DNA from: CAYGUI01 sp964353115
GTDB taxonomy: Bacteria > Pseudomonadota > Gammaproteobacteria > JAGOUU01
Assembly: GCA_964353115.1 (NCBI GenBank)
Contig: CAYGUI010000003.1
Span: 1 to 58,780 of the forward strand
Direction of reading: 5' to 3'
DNA: 58,780 nucleotides
Below, piece after piece: positions 8,032 through 15,624 of this stretch. A program made the position numbers and the translations under genes. Every line of letters begins with the position of its first letter. The stretch's first letter is position 1. A model generated the notes under the pieces. That model did no database searches and was not told where the DNA came from. It worked only from the letters and a program-made list of their open reading frames with translations.

Positions 8032-8740
8032 TGCAGTAGAGCGGGGCGCAAAATACTTTAGTTCAATACAAAATTTCCCGCGTGGTACAGGGCGTATTGC
8101 ATTTACTAATCTTAAAGAATTATTATTGCCGCGAGTTTCTGGTAAACAAGCTTTAGATTTTGGTTGTGGGGCAGGGCGTTCAAGTGCAATCTTAAAAGCA
8201 TTAGGGTTTGATGTTTTAGGTGTTGATATTGATCTAAACTCAGTAAAGCTTGCGAAGGAGTCTGATCCTCTTGGTAGTTATATTAATACAGAAGATTTTT
8301 TCAAAGATCACCAAAAAGATAAGTTTGATTTTATATTTTTATCATTTGTCTTAATGGAGCTTAAGGGTAAAGAGCAAATTTCAGATTTATTAAACAGCCT
8401 TATACCTTTTATGCATTCAAAAACACTCGTTTGTGTGATATGTACATCAGAATATTTTTACCAAGGAACATGGGTGAACTGTGATGTACAGCATGATGAA
8501 AATAGAAATTTAAAATCTGGAGATTTAGCTAAAGTTCATTTACCACAGTACGATGCGATAATTCATGACTATTTTTGGCGCGATAAGGATTATAAAGAAT
8601 GTTTTGCAGTATCTGGTTTAAATCTAGAGTTAGAGTCTCGCCCACTTGCAGATATGCAGTCAGATCCATTAAATTGGAAAGATGAGATAACAAAAGCACC
8701 ATTTGTACAATATTTATTAAGACCACATGCAACTATTTAA
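8024..8740 (+). CDS. Class I SAM-dependent methyltransferase
   Basis: 238 residues. The AdoMet-binding motif I is ALDFGCGAGRSSAIL and the acidic end of strand 2 is VLGVDIDLNS. A later FDFIFLSFVLMEL segment corresponds to motif IV. The fold is clear but the substrate is not. GGAG lies about 7 bases before the ATG. The gene overlaps both neighbours (8 bases upstream, 14 downstream), giving a tight three-gene unit with the VUT-like transporter and an orphan. Modification of a small molecule imported by the transporter is one possibility, with no direct support. Confidence 0.8.
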   Translation: MISAVERGAKYFSSIQNFPRGTGRIAFTNLKELLLPRVSGKQALDFGCGAGRSSAILKALGFDVLGVDIDLNSVKLAKESDPLGSYINTEDFFKDHQKDKFDFIFLSFVLMELKGKEQISDLLNSLIPFMHSKTLVCVICTSEYFYQGTWVNCDVQHDENRNLKSGDLAKVHLPQYDAIIHDYFWRDKDYKECFAVSGLNLELESRPLADMQSDPLNWKDEITKAPFVQYLLRPHATI

Positions 8741-9179
8741 GCGTAAAAAATATAGCGCTAAATTTATTGTAGAAATTATTGATTTTAATAAATCATTGTT
8801 CAGAGTTCAGACATTGTATAGCCGTGCACATGCTGACAAGATGTTGTTAGATAATGTGTTAAATAATAATTTTTTGTTAAATAATATTTTGCCAGAGCAA
8901 AGTTGTGTTGTGGGTATTTTAGCTGGTTTTAAGCGTAAGTATTTGTCTGAAAATTTGGAATTTTTTGATAAAGTTTCTGGTGTCCGCGAATATAGCCTAT
9001 TTCGATCAAATGTTGTTTATATTTTAGAGACAGAATTAGAGTTAGAAGATCTTTGTACCACACGAAAATTGATTAATCAATTACACCCTGTGGCGGCATT
9101 ATATTTAGGATTTGAGTTTGGTCGTAGCTTACTTAGAAAAAAGACTAATAATATTATTCCTTTTTTACGTATTATTTAA
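8727..9179 (+). CDS. Orphan protein, third gene of the transporter/methyltransferase unit
   Basis: 150 residues, no signal peptide or membrane helix, family not recognised. It has a mixed alpha/beta look with an Asn/Leu-rich stretch (NNNFLLNNIL) and a basic N-terminus MQLFKRKKY. The ATG lies inside the end of the methyltransferase gene, indicating translational coupling. The 3' end overlaps the convergent repressor gene by 8 bases. Confidence 0.65.
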   Translation: MQLFKRKKYSAKFIVEIIDFNKSLFRVQTLYSRAHADKMLLDNVLNNNFLLNNILPEQSCVVGILAGFKRKYLSENLEFFDKVSGVREYSLFRSNVVYILETELELEDLCTTRKLINQLHPVAALYLGFEFGRSLLRKKTNNIIPFLRII

Positions 9180-9837
9180 CAATCTGCATTATCATTGTCC
9201 CAATAATAGTCATTTTATCTGATTCAAAACTAACGGCACCAGTCTCAGATGCAATAGGCTGCAAAATAGGTTGTGGATTATCAATTAAAAATTCGCGCAA
9301 AGAAAATCCATTATCAAATTTAACCAATACAGTATCTCCATCGCGAGGATGCACGGTATTATCAATAATTAATAAACACCCGTGTTTAAATCTTTTACCA
9401 AGTGCAGTACCAGTTTGAATAGCAATAGATTTATTTGAAATTGAAGTATGTTTACCGCTGTATACAGCTTGCCATTTGTGCCAATTATCTGGCGATAGAT
9501 CATCTAAGTTTCCTATATTGTTTAATTCTTCCAGTAAAAAAATTGGAACACTGATTAAGGCCGCGTTTGTGGTTTTTTGATTCGTGTTATCTGTTAAATG
9601 CTGGGTTAATAAATCATCAGTTGTAACATTAAAGTGCTGCGCTAAAAGGCAGAGTAGTGATGTTCGGCATTCTGTATCTCCGTTTACAATGCGTGAGAGC
9701 GTCATAAAAGGAATTTCTAAAACTTTAGATAATTTATTTACAGTTAAATTATTTTTCTGCAATAAATATTTCAGATTATTTGTAAACGTATTTTGTTCGG
9801 CAGTAGCTTGTTGCTGGTTTAAAATTTTAATCACCAC
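9172..9837 (-). CDS. XRE-type repressor with S24-like C-terminal domain
   Basis: 221 residues from a GTG start. A helix-turn-helix domain covers about 18-75 (TVNKLSKVLEIPFMTLSRI). A LexA/CI-like dimerisation domain follows at about 135-220, ending in GDTVLVKFDNGFSLREFL and IIGTMIMQIVK. The catalytic serine-methionine pair normally found in the family (GDSM) reads GTAL here, so self-cleavage is doubtful. It is transcribed away from a palindromic operator at 9913-9928 and probably controls the divergent genes from 10001 onward, as well as itself. Similar S24 proteins are common immunity regulators of conjugative elements. Confidence 0.75.
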   Translation of the reverse strand: MVIKILNQQQATAEQNTFTNNLKYLLQKNNLTVNKLSKVLEIPFMTLSRIVNGDTECRTSLLCLLAQHFNVTTDDLLTQHLTDNTNQKTTNAALISVPIFLLEELNNIGNLDDLSPDNWHKWQAVYSGKHTSISNKSIAIQTGTALGKRFKHGCLLIIDNTVHPRDGDTVLVKFDNGFSLREFLIDNPQPILQPIASETGAVSFESDKMTIIGTMIMQIVK

Positions 9838-9912
9838 AATTGATGTCTCTTTGTCCTATTTTATGTTTTTTATTCTAACAGTTATAGCTAAGAAAGAAAA
9901 TATCTAAAATAT

Positions 9913-9928
9913 TCACCATAAGTGGTGA
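9913..9928. promoter_or_regulatory. Palindromic operator between divergent genes
   Basis: TCACCATAAGTGGTGA: perfect 6-base arms TCACCA/TGGTGA around TAAG. It lies in the 163-base divergent gap between the repressor (start 9837) and the gene at 10001. A further TCACCA half-site sits at the repressor start. It is the likely binding site of the adjacent repressor. Confidence 0.6.
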
Positions 9929-10000
9929 TAATGTTTTTGCTTTATGGTAAATTGTATCAACTTGTTAATACATGAAGTTTAAAAAACAAATGGAGTTTAT

Positions 10001-10282
10001 ATGAGCGCATTAGCACTAAAAATTGAAGATAATAAAATTTTTGCTAAAAGCCTAAAGGCTTATCAGATTAATCATTCACAAAATTTTGATGATTTTAAAG
10101 TTAAAAAAAATGAAATTATAATTGTTGAATGTTGTGACCAATTTTTTGTTGATGGTTATTATTTAGTTAATTCTCGGGAAACAGGAAATTTTGTTGTTTT
10201 TGTAAACAATAAAGAAGTTGTTTTTAATTCTGGCGTAGGGGAATTTAAAGTTCTAGGTTTTTTAGCTGCACGTAATTTATAA
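10001..10282 (+). CDS. Small protein, possible free-standing S24/LexA-like domain
   Basis: 93 residues with GGAG about 7 bases before the ATG. Residues 35-93 (KKNEIIIVECCDQFFVDGYYLVNSRET...FKVLGFLAA) resemble the beta-rich C-terminal domain of LexA/CI repressors without a DNA-binding domain. The pattern is only suggestive: no Ser-Lys dyad is visible. It is the first gene of a rightward unit facing the repressor and could modulate it by forming mixed dimers. It lies 32 bases before the toxin-like gene. Confidence 0.5.
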   Translation: MSALALKIEDNKIFAKSLKAYQINHSQNFDDFKVKKNEIIIVECCDQFFVDGYYLVNSRETGNFVVFVNNKEVVFNSGVGEFKVLGFLAARNL

Positions 10283-10314
10283 TTCGGACTAGGATTTAAT
10301 GCAAAAGGTGTTGT

Positions 10315-11655
10315 ATGAGTATTGCAAAGGAAAAAGTAGAAAATTTTCTAAATGAAGTAGAATTGTTTTTTACTGAAAATAATGTTCGAGATGAGTTTTT
10401 ACTATCTGCCGTTAATCATTCACTAAATTTACTAGAGCAACAGCTCAAAAAAGGATTTTTTAGTGGGAGTTATGAGTTATTAGGAAAAATTCGAAGTTTA
10501 CGCGAAAAAATTAATTCAGATATCCTACCACAACCATTACCATTTCTAGCCAAAGGATCACAAAAAGAAAAAGAACTATTAATTAGCGAAGCTATTGCAT
10601 TTAATGCCGCAATGGAAGATCTTAGTACGCAATATAATTTCCAAAACAAAGTTTCTGGAGCTGGCTTTTTAAGTGATAAAAAGCGGTTTGGCAGAAAAAG
10701 ATCGCAGTCATGGCATTTAATGACTCGTGGTTTAGGTCTTTTCCAATGTTTCGGTGGTGCAACTCAAGCTGTAGTAGGTGTTGCAGGAGGAATTGCTTCT
10801 TTTGAGACAGGGGTAGGGCCGGTGTTGGCGGCTGCTTTTTCAACTATGGGAGTTGATAATGCTGTAGCTGGTTGTTCTGCTGCTTGGACTGGTGAATATC
10901 AAAAAACTAAAGTTAATAGAGGTTTTCATGGTTTAGGTCTTAGTGATACTCAATCTGATGTTGCGGAGTTAATTGCTAATTTAGGATTTTTCTGGGGACC
11001 AACATTATTTGAGAGGGGACTGCAATCTTCTAAAAACCTTTATTTAGGAAGAAAGGTTGTCGTTGGTATTGATTATAGTAATAAGCCGGCTTTAAGCTTT
11101 GTAAAACAGCATAAAAACGAGGTGCTTAGGAGAACTTCTCACATTAGAGAAAAGAAAATAATTAGTCTTAAAAAATTCGGCGCAGATGATAGTAAGAGAA
11201 TTCGTAGTATTGCTGCAAAAAATATACGAGAAGCGAGAAAAATATTAATAAGCGCTAAAGTTCCTAGAAAGAGTAGAAATGAGATTATTCGCTCTTTTGA
11301 TTTAGAAACTTTTCGTGTTGTTAGGACTCCAATTTCAGAAATTATGTTTAGAACTTTTGGTGATAAAGGGTCTTACTTAGAGGGTCGCTATGCTACTAGA
11401 TCTATATTGCCAAATCAGACTGACAGAATTATAAAATTAGCATTGCCTGAAAATTCTGCAACAAGATTAGGAGAGGTAGGTGTTCCAAAGTTTAGTGTGG
11501 TATTTGAAGGTAAAATAGCTCCACAAACAAATTTGACCTCTGGTCTAAGAGGCGGTGAAAATCAAGTATTTTTGACTGGCCCATTGGAAAAATATTCTTT
11601 TAAAGAAGTTTTAATGCCTAGAGCTGTCGAAAGTGTTAAATTAAAAATGAGGTAA
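10315..11655 (+). CDS. Polymorphic-toxin-like protein with translocation-like segment and C-terminal toxin domain
   Basis: 446 residues with AAAGGTG before the ATG. Residues 1-130 are helical and charged. Residues 138-235 are glycine/alanine-rich and hydrophobic (GLFQCFGGATQAVVGVAGG..., TGVGPVLAAAF, GVDNAVAGCSAAWTGEYQKT, GLGLSDTQSD). This is the layout of the entry or pretoxin segment ahead of the toxin in CdiA and Rhs tips. Residues 340-435 hold FRTFGDKGSYLEGRYATR, KLALPENSATRL, VFEGKIAPQ and GGENQVF, resembling toxin domains at Rhs/CDI C-termini, some thought to be ADP-ribosyltransferase folds. The small gene downstream fits an immunity protein. Enzymatic activity and export through the element's own secretion system are inference. 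There is no signal peptide. Confidence 0.6.
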   Translation: MSIAKEKVENFLNEVELFFTENNVRDEFLLSAVNHSLNLLEQQLKKGFFSGSYELLGKIRSLREKINSDILPQPLPFLAKGSQKEKELLISEAIAFNAAMEDLSTQYNFQNKVSGAGFLSDKKRFGRKRSQSWHLMTRGLGLFQCFGGATQAVVGVAGGIASFETGVGPVLAAAFSTMGVDNAVAGCSAAWTGEYQKTKVNRGFHGLGLSDTQSDVAELIANLGFFWGPTLFERGLQSSKNLYLGRKVVVGIDYSNKPALSFVKQHKNEVLRRTSHIREKKIISLKKFGADDSKRIRSIAAKNIREARKILISAKVPRKSRNEIIRSFDLETFRVVRTPISEIMFRTFGDKGSYLEGRYATRSILPNQTDRIIKLALPENSATRLGEVGVPKFSVVFEGKIAPQTNLTSGLRGGENQVFLTGPLEKYSFKEVLMPRAVESVKLKMR

Positions 11656-11656
11656 A

Positions 11657-11941
11657 ATGAATAGCAGAGATAGTTTAAAGAAAATTCTGGATGAAAATAT
11701 AGAGGCACTTCGTTTTGGCTTAACTAAGGATACCCTTAACTGGTATATTTATCATCATCTTTTAGAGTATAGAAAAACTTTAATTTCAAGTAATGATCAT
11801 ATTGATTTAGATAGAGCTGCAAGTAAGTTCGGAATGTTTTGCACAGAAAGTATGGATTGGGATACTCCAGAATACAGAAAGTGGATAGAAATATCTGAAA
11901 TTGGCGATAAAATTAGCAGGAGAGAAAGAAGTAAAGAGTAG
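11657..11941 (+). CDS. Putative immunity protein for the upstream toxin-like protein
   Basis: 94 residues, helical and acidic, no known family. The ATG is one base after the toxin stop codon, with GAGG inside the toxin's last codons as ribosome site, so the pair must be co-translated. Size, charge and position are those of immunity proteins of polymorphic toxins. There is no signal peptide or membrane helix, so protection would be cytoplasmic. Assignment rests on context, not on sequence similarity. Confidence 0.55.
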   Translation: MNSRDSLKKILDENIEALRFGLTKDTLNWYIYHHLLEYRKTLISSNDHIDLDRAASKFGMFCTESMDWDTPEYRKWIEISEIGDKISRRERSKE

Positions 11942-12084
11942 CCGCTTTGATTTTTTTCATTTTTCGAATCCGCAAAGCGGAAGAGAAGAATCATCGCGCA
12001 CATGATGATCTGATAGAAACTACAATAGTTTTTAGAGGATTATATGATACACTATCAAATCAAGTTATTTAAGTGATTTTAATT

Positions 12085-12849
12085 ATGCGCATTTTTATGG
12101 TTTCTAGAGATATGTTAGCTCGAAGGAGCCTTTTTTCAAGAACATGGATTGATAGTATTGGTATGAGAAGTAATATATTAGAAGAATGGAATCCTGATAC
12201 TTGCACAGCTAGATATAAAGAATCTTATGCAGCTATCTTTGATAATATTAACGATGCAAGATTAGCAGCTGGATCTTGGTCAGAGAATTATGCTACCTTG
12301 AATTTTTCTGCTTCAGCAATTATTTTTGAGCTTGAAGTGGAGGATTCCGTATGGCAAGAATTTAAGGATGCTGCTGCTGATAAATTTAGTCTTGAGCGTG
12401 ATTGCCTGTGGATGCAATTGTCGGCTTTATGGACAAAACCTCCTTCCGTTATTGAGCATAGAAAAGGTCTGACTGGAAAAGATATATCTAAAAAATTTCT
12501 AGATAGATCGGAGTTGATTCAAGCAGAAATAGTTAATAGAGGGGAAAGTATAAATCATCGAACAAGCAGTTTTTATGCTGTTGGATGTATAGGGCTTCCA
12601 GGTAAAACTTATGATCTACGTCCTAGATGGTATGAAAGATTTTTAGCTTATATAATTAAATTATGTAAGGGAAAATCTGCTCCTTGCACTCAAAGTGACC
12701 CACTTGACACTGTGGAGGATGGGTGTGGTAATGTTAATGGCGTCGGCACCGCCGCGCCGCCACATAGTTTTTGCGGCGCAAGCTCTAGAGAAAGTCGTGC
12801 TATAGCTGTTGGTCTAGCATCCACTAGTCCTAGTAAATTAGAGACATAA
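12085..12849 (+). CDS. Orphan protein with Ser/Gly-rich C-terminal tail
   Basis: 254 residues from ATG 12085; a GTG at 12073 is the alternative and neither has a strong ribosome site. No family is recognised. Residues 1-190 look folded, with many tryptophans and charged residues. The last 50 residues change to a low-complexity tail (CGNVNGVGTAAPPHSF..., SSRESRAIAVGLASTSPSKLET). The DNA there has a GC-rich block at about 12737-12765 unlike its surroundings. The 3' end overlaps the convergent coupling-ATPase gene by 12 bases. It could be a second secreted protein of the element. Confidence 0.55.
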   Translation: MRIFMVSRDMLARRSLFSRTWIDSIGMRSNILEEWNPDTCTARYKESYAAIFDNINDARLAAGSWSENYATLNFSASAIIFELEVEDSVWQEFKDAAADKFSLERDCLWMQLSALWTKPPSVIEHRKGLTGKDISKKFLDRSELIQAEIVNRGESINHRTSSFYAVGCIGLPGKTYDLRPRWYERFLAYIIKLCKGKSAPCTQSDPLDTVEDGCGNVNGVGTAAPPHSFCGASSRESRAIAVGLASTSPSKLET

Positions 12850-14247
12850 TGCTGATATTTTCTGAAAATAATTACTAGATTTTTTAGCTAAAAAAGCTTC
12901 GCCTAATTTTAGACTTTTAATTTCATCAGGATGAACCGCAAACTCCCTAACACTCTTCACCGACCCAACATTCTCCATTTTATTATTCAGTTGCGCCGTA
13001 ACTTCTAAATTTTCGCGAGTTCCAATAACATTAGCCAAAGTCTCTGCATCATTAGGATTATTTTGGCGTTGGATAATATAATTATTACAGTTATTTAAAA
13101 TTTGACCTAATAAGTCTTCACCGCCTTTTTTACTAATATCAGAGAGAGACTGCGTGGCTAAAACAGCATGCACACCAGCACCACGGCCTTGATTAATTAG
13201 ATTTACAATTTGGTCGCCTGCAAAGACTGAGAATTCATCAAAGATGGTATAGATTTTTTTCTTATTTTTATTAGCTATAGATAACTGCTGTGAGATTAAA
13301 GATTTCAGATCATTAATAACTAATTTACCAAGTAATTCAGCATAAGCAGGGAACTGCAGTGGCTGCAGACAAAAATAAACTACAGCATTCTCATCAAAAG
13401 CCTGGTTTAAATTTAAAACTTCACCACTTTTGCAATCAAACAAATGCCCAATCTCGCTATTCGCTAAATTTTCTATCTCAAAAATTAAACTTTGAATGTT
13501 TTTTTCTTGTTCACTAAGCTTCGCTGTTGTTTTTATAAGTTCATCATTATTGGAATTACGAGCTAAGAGAGATAAATTTGGTCCAGATATATATTGAGCT
13601 AATGTTTTTATATCAACATTAATATTACATTGCTCCAAGACTTTAAATACAGTCTGTAAATATCCTTCAGAAATTTTACGATAATGATCTTCTGACCATT
13701 CTCGTAGCTCAATAATTCGATCTTTCTTGGCGGTATAGCCGCCAGTGGCTAGTGGGTTGTATTTACAGCTGTCACCAACCATAGAAAATAAATAAAATTT
13801 ACGATTATGTTTTGCACAAATAACTCTTACTTTATTTGCTAATTCTAAATCACCTTTGCCATCAACATAAAATAGTGGCAAATCTCGTGCTACAGCGCTA
13901 TGAACTATATTAAAAATAGTTGTGGTCTTGCCAGAGCCTGTGGTGCCTACGGCTAACGTATGCAAATTTGCATCTTTATCATATAAAACAGCTTGTTCAC
14001 CGGTGTTCTTGTCGACTCCTAAAATACTACCGTTGTTTATTACAGATGATTTTATTTTATTTAATTTTTTATATATTTTTTTAGCTGATAATTCTCGGGT
14101 TTTATTTTCTAGATTTCCATGCTTTAATTTTCTAAGTCTCTTCTTTAATTTATTTTTATTTAAAATAGCAATGCTGGTATAAACTGTAAAAAGACTAATG
14201 CTTGCCGCAAATAATTTTTCAGGATTAGCCAATATTTGTTTTAGCAT
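12838..14247 (-). CDS. Type IV coupling protein (VirD4/TraD-like ATPase)
   Basis: 469 residues from ATG 14247, with GAGGA 5 bases upstream; a TTG four codons earlier is rejected. One or two N-terminal hydrophobic helices are followed by Walker A GTTGSGKT (101-108), Walker B YTIFDEFSVFAG and the TQSLSDIS segment, all typical of conjugative coupling ATPases. It brings the relaxase-DNA complex to the secretion channel. The start overlaps the relaxase stop by 23 bases, the classic relaxase/coupling-protein pair. It is the last gene of the transfer cluster. Confidence 0.9.
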   Translation of the reverse strand: MLKQILANPEKLFAASISLFTVYTSIAILNKNKLKKRLRKLKHGNLENKTRELSAKKIYKKLNKIKSSVINNGSILGVDKNTGEQAVLYDKDANLHTLAVGTTGSGKTTTIFNIVHSAVARDLPLFYVDGKGDLELANKVRVICAKHNRKFYLFSMVGDSCKYNPLATGGYTAKKDRIIELREWSEDHYRKISEGYLQTVFKVLEQCNINVDIKTLAQYISGPNLSLLARNSNNDELIKTTAKLSEQEKNIQSLIFEIENLANSEIGHLFDCKSGEVLNLNQAFDENAVVYFCLQPLQFPAYAELLGKLVINDLKSLISQQLSIANKNKKKIYTIFDEFSVFAGDQIVNLINQGRGAGVHAVLATQSLSDISKKGGEDLLGQILNNCNNYIIQRQNNPNDAETLANVIGTRENLEVTAQLNNKMENVGSVKSVREFAVHPDEIKSLKLGEAFLAKKSSNYFQKISALCL

Positions 14248-14866
14248 GTGTATCCTCAAAAAAAGTATCTAAATTGAAAACTTTAAAAAAATTAGCTTTT
14301 TCAGAGTAGGGCGCTAAAAACTTTAGGACTTCTTTGCTATCACTAAAATACCAAACTTCTTTGTATTTAGGAGTCTGCAAATAGTGCTGAAAGATTTTAT
14401 CAAAACGCGCCTTACTCTTACGAGTTAACTCTAGCTCTAAGGCGATATTTTGACTGTTTAGATCTAATATGGCATCTGGGGTATGGTTTTGTGTACCCCA
14501 TGAATTACGAGCAAAATTATGGCGAATTTCGCGCTCTGTTGTAACTTTATAATTTAAATTATGTTGTAGATCTAAAATTAGATCAGTTAATTTTATATCA
14601 TGATTATAATTCATGATATTTATCCGTCGTAGAGCTGGTAAATTTTCGTCTGCTAGAGCTGCTCCTCGGGGCGTTAATTTGTATGCACCTTTTTGTCGGT
14701 GGAAAATCATTTCATGTAAAAGATATTTATTAACTACCAATCGATTAATCATTTCATAGCCTGCTGATTTCTTAATTCCTAAAAATTTAGTAACTTGATT
14801 GATCGTTACAAACCCAAATTTATTAATCCATTTTAATAATTTTATATCCCTTTCCGTTACTCTCAT
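14225..14866 (-). CDS. MOBC-type relaxase / replication-relaxation family protein
   Basis: 213 residues from ATG 14866, preceded by AAGGGGAAG; a frame extending to 14938 runs into the palindrome and has a lysine-only lead. An N-terminal winged helix (about 1-70) is followed by a nuclease-like domain with TPDAILD (D131) and IALELELTRKSKARF (E144, E146, K150). This is the PD-(D/E)xK layout reported for MOBC relaxases such as MobC of CloDF13, which cut oriT without a tyrosine. A plain DNA-binding auxiliary protein is the alternative. No other relaxase candidate is present in the element, which strengthens the call. Confidence 0.65.
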   Translation of the reverse strand: MRVTERDIKLLKWINKFGFVTINQVTKFLGIKKSAGYEMINRLVVNKYLLHEMIFHRQKGAYKLTPRGAALADENLPALRRINIMNYNHDIKLTDLILDLQHNLNYKVTTEREIRHNFARNSWGTQNHTPDAILDLNSQNIALELELTRKSKARFDKIFQHYLQTPKYKEVWYFSDSKEVLKFLAPYSEKANFFKVFNLDTFFEDTHAKTNIG

Positions 14867-14928
14867 TTTCTTCTTCCCCTTCTTTTTTCTTTTCTTATTT
14901 ATATCTCCACACTCCACACTCGCCCGAT

Positions 14929-14991
14929 ACCTGACCACATTCTCGAAACCATGTTGAGAGGGTGTGGTCAGGTAATTTTAAGCGCTAGCGC
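14929..14991. other. Candidate origin of transfer (oriT)
   Basis: A strong inverted repeat has perfect 11-base arms ACCTGACCACA (14929-14939) and TGTGGTCAGGT (14963-14973), extended by TCTC/GAGA. It is followed by the palindrome GCGCTAGCGC (14982-14991). It occupies the only sizeable gap in the transfer cluster (212 bases between TraF and the relaxase). No T-run follows on either strand, so a terminator is unlikely. Location beside the relaxase gene is typical of oriT. Confidence 0.55.
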
Positions 14992-15078
14992 AAAATAGGG
15001 CGAGCATGTATGTGTGTATTTAATATATTGATTTTTCTTAAAAAATAGCGCTATTAAATTCCACAATTGCTGAATATA

Positions 15079-15624
15079 TTACCGGACACTATTTCCGGTA
15101 ACCAATACGGGTCTATACACGCCTTTAATTTGGCTTTTCCACACCCCTCCAAAGTATCTTGAATCCCAAGAACCACGTGGATTGTTGTTACCATATAACC
15201 AATATCCTAAGCTCAAATGATTTTTATTTTGATGAACCCAGGTTTTTATTTTGGGGGATTGAGGTGCAAAATATTCTTTATTACCGACTCTAATGTAATC
15301 ATCTTTGTAATGAACTATATTGCCTGGTAAGGCAATTACTTCTTTAAATATGGGCATGGAGCCATTGCTACAAATTCCATGTTTAATAAAATCATGCTCA
15401 ATTCCATAATCAGCAATTTCATCACTCAGGCAAACTTCAACCCACGAACCACGATCAAGCATGCCGCCAGTGCGATAATAAATTCCAATGGGCATTGATG
15501 AACTAAGATTAATTCGAAAGCCAAATAGGTATAAAAAAATAGCCAAGATAATGAATAATCTAAATAAAAGATTAAAGCTAAAATTTAAAATAAATTCCAT
15601 AAGAAAAATAAATGCAGTAACCAT
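15079..15624 (-). CDS. traF: TraF-like conjugal transfer signal peptidase (S26)
   Basis: 181 residues. Hydrophobic N-terminal helices (about 5-38) are followed by the S26 box B LSSSMPIGIYYR containing the nucleophile serine, box D FKEVIALPGNIV with the general-base lysine, and box E-like WDSRYFG. TraF of RP4 processes and circularises the TrbC pilin, so the substrate here is probably the VirB2/TrbC-like protein at 22560-22850. ATG and the VirB10 stop overlap as TAATG. It is the last gene before the oriT candidate. Confidence 0.85.
   Translation of the reverse strand: MVTAFIFLMEFILNFSFNLLFRLFIILAIFLYLFGFRINLSSSMPIGIYYRTGGMLDRGSWVEVCLSDEIADYGIEHDFIKHGICSNGSMPIFKEVIALPGNIVHYKDDYIRVGNKEYFAPQSPKIKTWVHQNKNHLSLGYWLYGNNNPRGSWDSRYFGGVWKSQIKGVYRPVLVTGNSVR

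Noticed and set aside
11942..12072. Short frame and hairpin (CCGCTTTG/CAAAGCGG) between the immunity candidate and the next gene
   Set aside because: A roughly 40-codon frame is open but has no ribosome site or family, and the hairpin has an 8-base stem with a long loop; neither is firm enough.
14929..14973. Rho-independent terminator between TraF and the relaxase
   Set aside because: No T-run follows the stem on either strand and the loop is large; an oriT or protein-binding site fits better.
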